Positions 24,383 through 32,803 of a DNA stretch of 57,652 nt are shown one piece after another. The notes beneath the pieces are model-generated. The model was given only the letters and a program-made list of their open reading frames with translations, was not told where the DNA came from and did not search any database. The position numbers and the translations under genes were made by a program. The stretch spans positions 1 through 57,652 of the forward strand of contig JALEHK010000050.1 in the NCBI GenBank assembly GCA_022770625.1, in the 5' to 3' direction. The DNA comes from Oscillospiraceae bacterium. Its GTDB lineage: Bacteria > Bacillota > Clostridia > Oscillospirales > Ruminococcaceae. The stretch's first letter is position 1. Each line of letters opens with the position of its first letter.

Positions 24383-26164
24383 TTAACCGATAAGTTTCCA
24401 TTTTGCAAGTAGTTTTGCAAATTTTTCTCCCTTGGGAAGCATTTCGATATCCTCGCGGGAAAGTGCCCGCAGCAAAAGCAGCAGCGCAATGTACACAACC
24501 CCTGCAAAAGCGATCGAAATCAGGGTCATGATATGGGAACCGCTCAGCATGGAGAGCAGCTTGTAGCTTCCCCATGCGCTCAGTCCGCAGGCAAAGCCCG
24601 CGATCATCTGCCTCCCGGTCAGCCGCCAGAAGGAGATCGGAAGCCCGGTGACCTTTCTCAGGCCTCGAAGCGAAAGGATCAGGATAATCAGATAGCAGGC
24701 GCCTGTTCCGAGCGCCGCGCCGTTGATGTTGATCGCCGGGATACAGATGGTAACTAGGTTGACAACAAACTTGACCAGTACGCCGACCAGCATATATTTC
24801 GGTGGCTTTCCGGCGTGTCCGAGTCCCTGAAGGACAGCAAACAGCGGCATGGTCAGGCCGAGGAAGATGAGCGAGATCCCCTGCCAGGAAAGGACGGAGG
24901 AAGCAATCGCGACCTCGCTTACCTTACGCGGATAGAGCAGCGCAAGGATCGGCTGGGACATGAAAAAGATGCCGAAGGAGGCGGGAATCGCGATCAGGCT
25001 GGTCATACGGATTACTGACTCGATATTCACCCTTGTTCCCTCCCGGTCGCCGGACGACCAGCAGGCGGTGACATTGGGGAGCGCCGACTTTCCGAAAATG
25101 TTGCAGAAAGCGGGGACGAGATTGAAGATCGAAAGCGCGTATCCGGCGTAAGAGCCGTAGATAAAGTTGGCCGCCGATTCGCCGTTCAAGACATCCGCCG
25201 AAAGGATTCCCTGATAAATCGCGTTCATCTTTTCGGGGAAATGATCGAAGGCGAACTGGAGGCAGTTGATGATCGTAACGGTATCGACCGCCTGTGCGAC
25301 GTTCATAACGATCGATGACAGCGAGATCGGAATGGCGATCGTAATCAGACGTACCAGAAGGACACGGCTGCGCATCGGACGCGGAGAATACCGCAGAGCC
25401 TCTTCATCCAGCCCATCTCCGGTGCGGCGGTATTTGAGCAGCAGATAAAGCGTTCCGACAGCAGTTGAGATGGTGACACCGAGGATTGCGGCCGCGGATG
25501 CAACCGGCTGAATCGCGGCGTTCGCTTCCGCAGAGGTCTTGCAGACCTGACCGAAAACGGCTTTCCCCGCCTCAAACTGCGCGTTGCCCCAGGCGACTGC
25601 GCCGGTCGAAAGTGCAAGACCGAAGACGAGCTTGACTACGACCTCTACGACCTGAGAAACGGCGGTCGGCGTCATATTGCGCAGCCCTTCATAGTAGCCG
25701 CGGTAGGCGCTCGTCATACAGCCGAAGAAAACGGCCGGTGCGATCGCGATAACACAGAGCCATGCGCCGGGGTTGTTGGCGATATTGACGTAGACCCGGC
25801 TGAGCAGAAGGATCAGCGCCGTTCCGCCGATTCCCATGATCAGAAACAGCTTGACCGAAAGTTCATGCAGCTTTCGGATATCGCGTGCTCGCCCGCGCAC
25901 CGACTGTTCGGCAACCATTTTGGCGATAGCTGCCGGAAGGCCGGCCGTCGAGAAAGAATAGATCATGGTAAACACCGAGTAAGAGGTAGAAAAATACCCC
26001 ATCCCGTCGCCGTCAAGAATATTTCCCAGAGGGATCTTAAAAAGCGCGCCGAAAATCTTGACGATAATCATCGAAGCGCCGAGAACCGAAGCACCGAGCA
26101 GGAGGTTCTGTCCGCCTTTTTTGCTTGGTTCCCCGGTTTTCCGGGATTGTTGCAAATGGTTCAC
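24383..26164 (-). CDS. Polysaccharide flippase, SpoVB/YabM family (MVF/MOP superfamily)
   Basis: A 593-residue membrane protein with about 14 helices. Typical features are the N-terminal LLLGASVLGASMIIVKIFGALFKIP helix and FSTAGLPAAIAKMV near 73-86, and repeated pairs of helices through to the end. Family members move lipid-linked glycans across the membrane; SpoVB and YabM are linked to spore cortex wall synthesis. It is the first gene of the spore/division block and lies about 50 bases ahead of mazG. Confidence 0.88.
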   Translation of the reverse strand: MNHLQQSRKTGEPSKKGGQNLLLGASVLGASMIIVKIFGALFKIPLGNILDGDGMGYFSTSYSVFTMIYSFSTAGLPAAIAKMVAEQSVRGRARDIRKLHELSVKLFLIMGIGGTALILLLSRVYVNIANNPGAWLCVIAIAPAVFFGCMTSAYRGYYEGLRNMTPTAVSQVVEVVVKLVFGLALSTGAVAWGNAQFEAGKAVFGQVCKTSAEANAAIQPVASAAAILGVTISTAVGTLYLLLKYRRTGDGLDEEALRYSPRPMRSRVLLVRLITIAIPISLSSIVMNVAQAVDTVTIINCLQFAFDHFPEKMNAIYQGILSADVLNGESAANFIYGSYAGYALSIFNLVPAFCNIFGKSALPNVTACWSSGDREGTRVNIESVIRMTSLIAIPASFGIFFMSQPILALLYPRKVSEVAIASSVLSWQGISLIFLGLTMPLFAVLQGLGHAGKPPKYMLVGVLVKFVVNLVTICIPAININGAALGTGACYLIILILSLRGLRKVTGLPISFWRLTGRQMIAGFACGLSAWGSYKLLSMLSGSHIMTLISIAFAGVVYIALLLLLRALSREDIEMLPKGEKFAKLLAKWKLIG

Positions 26165-26214
26165 TCCCTTTTGGACGAAAGTCCGCCCCTTTTGTTTATG
26201 AATGGGTCAGGCTC

Positions 26215-26275
26215 AAAAATGCCCTCTCCCAAAAGGAATCCCACCAAACGGCGGATCCCTGAGAAAGGGCATTTT
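26215..26275 (-). terminator. Terminator of the zinc-ribbon protein gene
   Basis: AAAATGCCCTTTCTC pairs with GGGAGAGGGCATTTT across a long loop, with a T-run on the minus strand. Confidence 0.75.
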
Positions 26276-26305
26276 CATTCTTGACCGGGTCAGCAGATAA
26301 GGAGA

Positions 26306-26806
26306 TTATTCCTTTTCTTCCTCCGCAGCTTCTGCGGGCGCTTCTTCAGCAGGCTCTTCTGCGGGTTCTTCAGCAGCTTCGGAAGCACAGCAGCAGGTCT
26401 CTTCTTCCGAAACCTCTTCCGCCGCTTCTTCGACAGGCTTTTCAGCTACTTCCAGCTTTACGCCGCAGTGAGAACAGAAAGAAGCGTCACGAGGAAGCTT
26501 TGCACCGCAGTCAGGGCAGGTGCGCTGGCTCTTCTGTTCGCTGATTTTATCCTCAACAACGCCGAGCGCTGCACGAACTTCCGTGATCTCGTCAGCAAGA
26601 GACGCTAAAAGATCGCCGTTGTCGGCTTCTTCGGTCATCTTTGCATAGACCGCAACGCCGAGCTGTTCATAAAGATGAGACAGTTCATTCTGGAGCTGGA
26701 TGCTCTGATATTTCAGCTTGGAAATTTCCAGCACCTTATCAGTCTGTTTGCCGGCCTTATCGACCATCGTTTTTGCAGAGGAAATCAGTTCATCAATAAA
26801 TCCCAT
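26306..26806 (-). CDS. Coiled-coil zinc-ribbon protein with acidic, Ala/Glu-rich tail
   Basis: A 166-residue cytoplasmic protein. Residues 1-85 are helical and likely coiled coil (IDELISSAKTMVDKAGKQ onwards); two CxxC knuckles (CPDCGAKL and CSHCGVKL) form a zinc ribbon near 97-118. The tail is almost only Glu, Ala, Pro and Val, interrupted by a three-cysteine cluster (ETCCCAS). ATG 26806 was chosen by a GAAAGGA site. Similar zinc-ribbon proteins are common in Clostridia without known function. It has its own promoter and terminator. Confidence 0.8.
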   Translation of the reverse strand: MGFIDELISSAKTMVDKAGKQTDKVLEISKLKYQSIQLQNELSHLYEQLGVAVYAKMTEEADNGDLLASLADEITEVRAALGVVEDKISEQKSQRTCPDCGAKLPRDASFCSHCGVKLEVAEKPVEEAAEEVSEEETCCCASEAAEEPAEEPAEEAPAEAAEEEKE

Positions 26807-26881
26807 ATCGATCGTTCCTTTCCGGCATGGCTTTTCCACCCGTTCTCCCCATGGAAACGCGGGCGTCATGCCTATACTCAT

Positions 26882-26910
26882 ATTATAAAGCATCTCTTTC
26901 CGGCTTGCAA
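26882..26910 (-). promoter_or_regulatory. Promoter of the zinc-ribbon protein gene
   Basis: Minus strand TTGCAA (26910-26905), 17-base spacer, TATAAT (26887-26882), about 75 bases before the start. Confidence 0.65.
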
Positions 26911-27011
26911 GATACCGCCGGAAAATTTAAGAAAAAGGTAACAAGAGAAGTACATTGAGACGAAATTTTCCGGGAAATACGGGAAAAGAGCGTCCTGCAC
27001 GGCCGTCTGAC

Positions 27012-27950
27012 TTACAGATTTTCCAGAAACTCCCGCAAAAGTGAATCCGGAGGGAGCCGGACTCCCGAAAGAGGCGTGAACTTTTCAAGCGCCGATAAAA
27101 GGACGCGCGCTTCCTTTTCCGAATCGGGATCGTTTAAGCAGGGAGTCAGCAGCTTTTCAGCGATCGGCCTGTAAAGCATCGGTTCGTACAGGTGAACCGA
27201 ATCGATCCATACGTCCGCCAGCGTCCGGAACGGACGGATATGCTCTTCTTCCCCGCGAACCACGTTTTTCCACATGGCGATCGTACCTTTCGGCGGGCAG
27301 CCCCGGAAGTTGTTGTCTCGGATGATCCGACGGATGAAGCGCAGCTGTCTTGTCGAAAGGATACGCTCCTCTCCTTCGTAATATTCGGTTTTGATCGAAA
27401 TATACAGCCGCATAGCCTCTTTCAGCGCCGGTTTCTCGGAAATCAGCGGGTTGAGCGCGTGCAGTCCCTCGATAATGATCGCCGTATGATCGTCATACTC
27501 AAAATGGCGGGTCTCGGCGCTTCTTTTTCCGGTTTTGAAGTCAAAAATGGGAAAATCAGCGCTTCCGTTTTTGAAAAGATCGGAAAGCGTCTGATCCAGA
27601 AGAGCGGTGTCCACCAGTTCCGGACTTTCCAGATCGGGCATTCCATCCGGAAGGAGCGGCGCCTGATCCCGGTCAAAGAAAAAATCATCCAACGAAAGCG
27701 GAAAGGTCGAAATCCCCCGCGCTTCAAGCGCTGTATCAAGGTTATGAGAGGTCGTTGTTTTTCCGGAACTTGACGGGCCGGAAAGAAGGATGATCCGATG
27801 CTGAGGGAAAGAAGAGGCGAACTGATCGGCTACCTCATCGATCTGACGGCGGTAGCGGCTTTCGGAATAGGCGATAAACTTCTGCGGATCACGCTTTGCG
27901 AACCGGTTTACTTCTTCCAGCGGAAGATGAAGCTTTTCATCTGATACCAT
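27012..27950 (-). CDS. Nucleoside (uridine) kinase-like PRK/URK-family protein
   Basis: About 312 residues. The Walker A loop is LLSGPSSSGKTTTSHN near 55-70; a SLDDFFFDRD segment follows as in uridine kinases, then IIEGLHALNP (Walker B). Many clostridial 'nucleoside kinases' carry N-terminal TGS and ThrRS-like domains of about 230 residues; this one has only a short leader (about 40 residues) before the kinase. ATG 27950 follows GGGGGAAAACA and overlaps the end of hemZ, so it is the last gene of the recJ operon. Confidence 0.82.
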   Translation of the reverse strand: MVSDEKLHLPLEEVNRFAKRDPQKFIAYSESRYRRQIDEVADQFASSFPQHRIILLSGPSSSGKTTTSHNLDTALEARGISTFPLSLDDFFFDRDQAPLLPDGMPDLESPELVDTALLDQTLSDLFKNGSADFPIFDFKTGKRSAETRHFEYDDHTAIIIEGLHALNPLISEKPALKEAMRLYISIKTEYYEGEERILSTRQLRFIRRIIRDNNFRGCPPKGTIAMWKNVVRGEEEHIRPFRTLADVWIDSVHLYEPMLYRPIAEKLLTPCLNDPDSEKEARVLLSALEKFTPLSGVRLPPDSLLREFLENL

Positions 27951-29475
27951 TGTTTTCCCCCTCCCATTCGCTGAGCGAAGCATCGATCAGCCTGCCCAGT
28001 TCCTTTTTCCGTTCCAGAATATCTGAAAACTGATTGAGATATTCATACGGATATTTGTAGTTATAAACACGATCCAGACGTCCGGGAGAAACGACCTTGG
28101 AGACTGCTCCCGCCCCGCAGGCAAGGATCGTCTGAACCTCTTCCATGATGTAGATATTGTATTCTCCCCAGTGTCCGGGAAGCGCATACCCAACATTTTC
28201 GAGATTGCCGACGGTATTTTTCTGCCGGTAAAGGTAGTATGGATCATACCCGTCCTTCATCAGCATCTCCGATGTATAATCCATCATCCGCTGCACCGGG
28301 CGGTAATCCTCCATCTCGTCCAGCTCACTGTACAGAGCGGATGAACGCTTAATGGTAAGCGAATGGACGGTGATATTTTCCGGACGAAGGCTCCGCGCTG
28401 TATCAAGGCTCCGGCAGAAGCCCTCGTAATCGTCTCCCGGAAGCCCGGCGATCAGATCCATGTTGATGTCGTCAAAGCCCATCGACCGCGCCATCCGGTA
28501 GCAGTCGATCACATCCTGCGCGGTATGCTTCCGCCCGACCCGGCGAAGCACCTCATCCGAAAAGGTCTGGGGATTGATGGAGATGCGGGTCGCTCCGCTC
28601 TCGCGGATCGCTTCCAGTTTTTCCGGTGTGATGGTATCCGGACGCCCGGCTTCGATCGTATATTCAATACTGCCGATACCGGGGAAATACGAACGTACCG
28701 CCCCGGTTAGCTGTCTGAGCTGAGAGGCGGAAAGGACGCTCGGCGTGCCGCCGCCGAGATAGACGCTTTTTAAGTTCAGTCCCTTTTCTTCAGCGAGCCT
28801 TGCCGTTTCACGGAGTTCCTTCATCAGTCCCATCAGATATTTCGGAAGAAGCTCCTGCGCCTTTTTCCCGGTGATCGACTGGGAAACAAACGAGCAGTAG
28901 CTGCATCTCGAAGGGCAGTAAGGAATCGAAAGGTAAAGGCTGTAATCCTTAGGCGAAAGCTGTTTGAGGAAGCGTTCCTGCACATGAGCGATCGTAAGGG
29001 CGAGCGAGAGCTTTTCCCCGCTCACGAGGTCTCTCTCCCCCATGTCCGCACAGATCTGTTCATCACTCTGACCGAGACGGATACGATTCTGAACCAGCTT
29101 GACCGGACGAACGCCGGTCAGAATTCCCCACTGCGGGCGGATACCGGTGATCGAAAGGAGCTGGGCATAGAGAAGCCTTGCAAGTTCTGACTCATATTCG
29201 TTTTCCTTCAATCCGCCGGGCAGAGTGCTGTCCTTTTCACTGTCCGCCTCTTCCAGAGAAATCCTGACCCGAAGACGCACCTCTTCTCCTTTTTGAAGAG
29301 AAAAAAGAATGTACTCACTTCCCTCCGGGGGCTGTTCATCATAAAAAAAGGTAAAATGTCCAAGCGGGAAAAAGAGCTTGGTGACATTTTCCATCTCGTA
29401 TTTGAAGCTGTTTCCCAAAAAGACAAGAGCAAACGTCCTCCTGCCGGAATGGGAGCTTTCCTGTATATTTTTCAA
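27937..29475 (-). CDS. hemZ: Coproporphyrinogen III oxidase-like radical SAM enzyme HemZ
   Basis: About 513 residues. The radical SAM cluster motif is YCPSRCSYCSF, preceded by YLSIPYCPS; a glycine-rich YLGGGTPS binds SAM. The N-terminal 150 residues are the HemZ-specific domain. The start is a TTG at 29475: AGGAGG lies 6 bases upstream and the TTG overlaps the stop of the preceding gene (TTGA), arguing for coupling. HemZ is often present in anaerobes that lack a full haem pathway, so its real substrate here may differ from coproporphyrinogen. Confidence 0.87.
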   Translation of the reverse strand: MKNIQESSHSGRRTFALVFLGNSFKYEMENVTKLFFPLGHFTFFYDEQPPEGSEYILFSLQKGEEVRLRVRISLEEADSEKDSTLPGGLKENEYESELARLLYAQLLSITGIRPQWGILTGVRPVKLVQNRIRLGQSDEQICADMGERDLVSGEKLSLALTIAHVQERFLKQLSPKDYSLYLSIPYCPSRCSYCSFVSQSITGKKAQELLPKYLMGLMKELRETARLAEEKGLNLKSVYLGGGTPSVLSASQLRQLTGAVRSYFPGIGSIEYTIEAGRPDTITPEKLEAIRESGATRISINPQTFSDEVLRRVGRKHTAQDVIDCYRMARSMGFDDINMDLIAGLPGDDYEGFCRSLDTARSLRPENITVHSLTIKRSSALYSELDEMEDYRPVQRMMDYTSEMLMKDGYDPYYLYRQKNTVGNLENVGYALPGHWGEYNIYIMEEVQTILACGAGAVSKVVSPGRLDRVYNYKYPYEYLNQFSDILERKKELGRLIDASLSEWEGENNGIR

Positions 29476-30086
29476 ATCAGTCCTCCTGTTTTTTCGCGCA
29501 GGATCGTCGTTTCCCCGCCGTGTCCCGGATAGACGCGGCACTGTTCCGGAAGCCGCATCAGTTCGGAAAGCGACCGCATAAGCGCCGCGTAATCGCCGCC
29601 GTAAAGGTCGCACCGTCCGTACCCGCCGCAGAAGAGGGTGTCTCCCGAAAAGAGGGTATACTGATCCGGAATGTAAAAACAGACGCCGCCCCTCGAATGA
29701 CCGGGGGTTTTTAAGACCTCGATCCTCAGTTCATCCAGCATAAGCGTCTCCCCGCCGTCCAGAAACTCATCGGGAACAGCAGTAACATCCGGCCCTCCGA
29801 AAGCAGCCGAAGCGTTCTGCTCCGGATTTATCGACATTCTCCAGTCCGCTGTTCCGAGAAAGACCTCAACGCCGTATTTTTCCTTCAGCGCATCGACTGC
29901 ACCGATATGGTCAAAATGCCCGTGGGTCAGAAGAATCCCCTGGGGTTCTACCTTTTCCATTTCAATCCGCGCTTCGATCCGCTCTGCCTCTGCGCCCGGA
30001 TCGATGATGTAACAGTGACCTCCTTCTGAAATCAGAAGATAGCAGTTTGTTCCGATCGCGCCGACCGGAATCGTAACAATACGCAT
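29472..30086 (-). CDS. MBL-fold metallo-hydrolase (glyoxalase II-like)
   Basis: A 204-residue metallo-beta-lactamase-fold enzyme. The binuclear metal motif THGHFDHIGA is near 54-63, GHSRGGVCFY carries the next histidine, and VYPGHGGETT the last. Members of this group (YqgX/YcbL-like) are thioester hydrolases. It follows dtd by 17 bases and overlaps hemZ. Confidence 0.9.
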   Translation of the reverse strand: MRIVTIPVGAIGTNCYLLISEGGHCYIIDPGAEAERIEARIEMEKVEPQGILLTHGHFDHIGAVDALKEKYGVEVFLGTADWRMSINPEQNASAAFGGPDVTAVPDEFLDGGETLMLDELRIEVLKTPGHSRGGVCFYIPDQYTLFSGDTLFCGGYGRCDLYGGDYAALMRSLSELMRLPEQCRVYPGHGGETTILREKTGGLI

Positions 30087-30103
30087 AATTAATCCCTTTT
30101 CCT

Positions 30104-30565
30104 TTATCTTCTCGGTTTTGCACGGTCGACCGAATCGATCAGGATGGTGATCGGGCCGTCTGCCGTCATATCGATCTTCATATGTGCGCCGAACCTTCCC
30201 GTTTCGACCGGAAGTCCTTTTTCACGGAGCAGACGGACATACCCTTCATAGAGATCCTCCGAAAGCGGATGCTTTGCGGCGGCGATAAAGGACGGGCGGT
30301 TTCCTTTCCGGCAGTCCCCGCCGAGGGTAAAGTTGCTGACGACCAAAACGCCGCCCCCGATATCCTCGACCGAAAGATTGAGTTTGTCCTCCGCGTCAGT
30401 AAAAATCCGCAGCTTGGCCGTTTTATCCGCCAGCCAGCGCGCGTCCTCTTCGGTATCTCCCTCCATAACGCCGCAGAGCACCATCAGCCCCTGTCCAATC
30501 TCGCCGAGAAGTTCTCCCTCGGTGGTAACCTTTGCATGAGAGACTCTTTGTATAACCAGTTTCAT
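30104..30565 (-). CDS. dtd: D-aminoacyl-tRNA deacylase
   Basis: A 153-residue enzyme that removes D-amino acids (and Gly) wrongly loaded on tRNA. The cross-subunit motifs are seen as SNFTLGGD near 77-84 (the usual SQFTL with Asn for Gln) and [10 protein letters not shown] near 137-146. It lies 22 bases after relA and 17 before the MBL gene, an order common in Firmicutes. Confidence 0.93.
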   Translation of the reverse strand: MKLVIQRVSHAKVTTEGELLGEIGQGLMVLCGVMEGDTEEDARWLADKTAKLRIFTDAEDKLNLSVEDIGGGVLVVSNFTLGGDCRKGNRPSFIAAAKHPLSEDLYEGYVRLLREKGLPVETGRFGAHMKIDMTADGPITILIDSVDRAKPRR

Positions 30566-30586
30566 TGCTTGCCTTCTTCCTGTCCT

Positions 30587-32770
30587 TTATTTACCGCTGC
30601 GTTCAACCGAAATAACGCCCGGAATCTTTTTCAGTCGCTGGATAATCGTATCCAGATGTTCTTTTCCCTGAGTCGAGATGGTCAGAAGCACTTCTGCGTT
30701 TCCGTTTTTCAGTCCCCGAGCCGTGATTTCATGCAGCGGAACCCTGAGGTTTGCGATGGCAAGGGTCACGTCCATAGCCAGTCCGTCACGATCGGTCGCG
30801 ATGATCTGGAGACTGGAGCGGAAATCGACCGGCACATCCTCTGCCCAGCGAACCTTGATCCAGCGCTCTTTCTGAGCAACGTCATTCAGCGAAGCCTGTG
30901 CATTGACGCAATCCCGCTTATGCACCGAAACACCGTACCCGCGGGTGATAAAGCCAACGATATCGTCGCCGGGAAGCGGGTTGCAGCATTTAGCGAACTT
31001 GACCTGACAGTTGACGATCCCGTCCACGATGACCGGAGTATTGCTCTTTTTGGGCGCGGCGGCCTTTTTAAGTTTCTCAAGCTCCTGCGCGGCAAAATCG
31101 CTGGTCTGCTTGGCGTAGGCGTCCTTGATGCGGGGCATCAGATGCGAAAGCACCAGTCCCCCGTAACCGATCGAAGCGTACAGGTCATCCAGTGAATCCT
31201 TATGCTGACGGCGGACAAGATCGTCCATAAACGCCAGATACCCTTCCTCGGTATCGAACCGGATCTGGTTGCGCTTGAATTCCTGTTCAACGACCGCTTT
31301 GCCGGCGGCGATATTCTCATCCCGCCGTTCCCGCTTGAACCAGCCTCTGATCTTGTTTCGGGCCTCGCTCGTCTTGGCGATCTCCAGCCAGCCGCGCTTA
31401 GGCCCGGTTCCGTTTTTGGCGGTCAGAATCTCTACGATCTCGCCCGTTTTCAGCTCATAGCTCAGCGGCACAATCCGCCCATCGACCTTTGCACCGGTCA
31501 TCTTGTTTCCGACAGCGGTATGAATCGCATAGGCAAAGTCGATGATGGTCGAGCCGGCAGGAAGGTTTTTGACGTCTCCTTTCGGCGTAAAGACAAAAAC
31601 ATCGTCAGAGGAGAGGTCGGTACGGATGTTGCGCATCAGATCTTCGCCCTCTGCCTCCTGCTGGGATTCAATGATCTTGCGCACCCATTCCAGCTGTTTA
31701 TCGCTCTTGACGTCGCCCTTGCTGATGCCCGCCTTGTATTTCCAGTGGGCGGCGATACCGTATTCAGCAGTATAGTGCATATCCCACGTCCGGATCTGTA
31801 CCTCAAACGGAACGCCGTGATCGAGAACCGAGGTATGGAGCGACTGGTACTGGTTGGGCTTGGGGGTCGAGATATAGTCCTTGAAGCGGTTCGGGATCGG
31901 GGTAAACATATCGTGGATGATCCCGAGTGCGTTATAACATTCGTTGGTCGTATCGACGATCAGACGGACGGCGTAAATATCATAGATCTCCTCAAAGGAC
32001 TTCCCCTTGACATAGATTTTGCGGTAGATGCCGTAGATCGACTTGACCCGTCCTTCGATATGCGGATGGAAGCCGTATTCGGCGAAGCGGTCGAGAATCC
32101 GTTTCTGGACGCTCTTGATAAACTCCTCCCGCTCCTTTTTGTTCATATCCAGCCGCTCTTCGATCTCTTTATAGGCGACCGGGTCGAGATAGCGCAGAGC
32201 CAGATCCTCCAGCTCGTCCTTAATGCTCCGGATACCTAAGCGATGGGCGATCGGCGCGTAAATTTCCATCGTCTCGTGGGATTTGCTGCGCTGCTTTTCG
32301 GGCGTCTGGTACTGCATCGTCCGCATATTGTGCAGCCGGTCGGCCAGCTTGATGAGGATAACGCGGATATCCTCGTTCATCGCCAGAAGCATCTTGCGGA
32401 TATTCTCCGCCTGCTGCTCCTCTTTGGTCGAGAAGGTCATGTTGGTCAGCTTGGTGACGCCGCCGACCATAACCGCGACGTCCGCGCCGAAGGCTTTTTT
32501 CAGTTCGTCGAGCGTCACCGCCGTATCCTCAACGACGTCGTGCAGAAGCGCCGCGCAGATACAGTCGGTATCCATTCCCATTCCGATCAGGATGATCGCA
32601 ACGGAAACAGGATGGGAAATATACGGATCACCCGACCGGCGGACCTGACCTCCGTGTGCCTTGTCCGCCACTTCATAGGCGCGTTCAATCTTTTCTATAT
32701 CATAATCCTTATCGCTCGCTTTCAAAGCGGCGATCAGGTCGTCATGGTTTTCGATTTTAGTTTGAATCAT
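30587..32770 (-). CDS. relA: Bifunctional (p)ppGpp synthase/hydrolase RelA/SpoT (Rel)
   Basis: A 727-residue stringent-response enzyme. In order: HD hydrolase domain with ALLHDVVEDT near 75, synthetase domain with RVKSIYGIYRK near 240, TGS domain near 390-450 (VFVFTPKGDVKNLPAGST), a zinc-finger-like CCNPLPGDD segment near 585, and a C-terminal ACT domain. Both catalytic domains look intact, so it should make and degrade the alarmone. The usual apt gene between recJ and relA is absent; recJ ends 33 bases upstream. Confidence 0.95.
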   Translation of the reverse strand: MIQTKIENHDDLIAALKASDKDYDIEKIERAYEVADKAHGGQVRRSGDPYISHPVSVAIILIGMGMDTDCICAALLHDVVEDTAVTLDELKKAFGADVAVMVGGVTKLTNMTFSTKEEQQAENIRKMLLAMNEDIRVILIKLADRLHNMRTMQYQTPEKQRSKSHETMEIYAPIAHRLGIRSIKDELEDLALRYLDPVAYKEIEERLDMNKKEREEFIKSVQKRILDRFAEYGFHPHIEGRVKSIYGIYRKIYVKGKSFEEIYDIYAVRLIVDTTNECYNALGIIHDMFTPIPNRFKDYISTPKPNQYQSLHTSVLDHGVPFEVQIRTWDMHYTAEYGIAAHWKYKAGISKGDVKSDKQLEWVRKIIESQQEAEGEDLMRNIRTDLSSDDVFVFTPKGDVKNLPAGSTIIDFAYAIHTAVGNKMTGAKVDGRIVPLSYELKTGEIVEILTAKNGTGPKRGWLEIAKTSEARNKIRGWFKRERRDENIAAGKAVVEQEFKRNQIRFDTEEGYLAFMDDLVRRQHKDSLDDLYASIGYGGLVLSHLMPRIKDAYAKQTSDFAAQELEKLKKAAAPKKSNTPVIVDGIVNCQVKFAKCCNPLPGDDIVGFITRGYGVSVHKRDCVNAQASLNDVAQKERWIKVRWAEDVPVDFRSSLQIIATDRDGLAMDVTLAIANLRVPLHEITARGLKNGNAEVLLTISTQGKEHLDTIIQRLKKIPGVISVERSGK

Positions 32771-32803
32771 GGGTGTTCTCCCTCCGATATCTATCTTTCG
32801 GTT

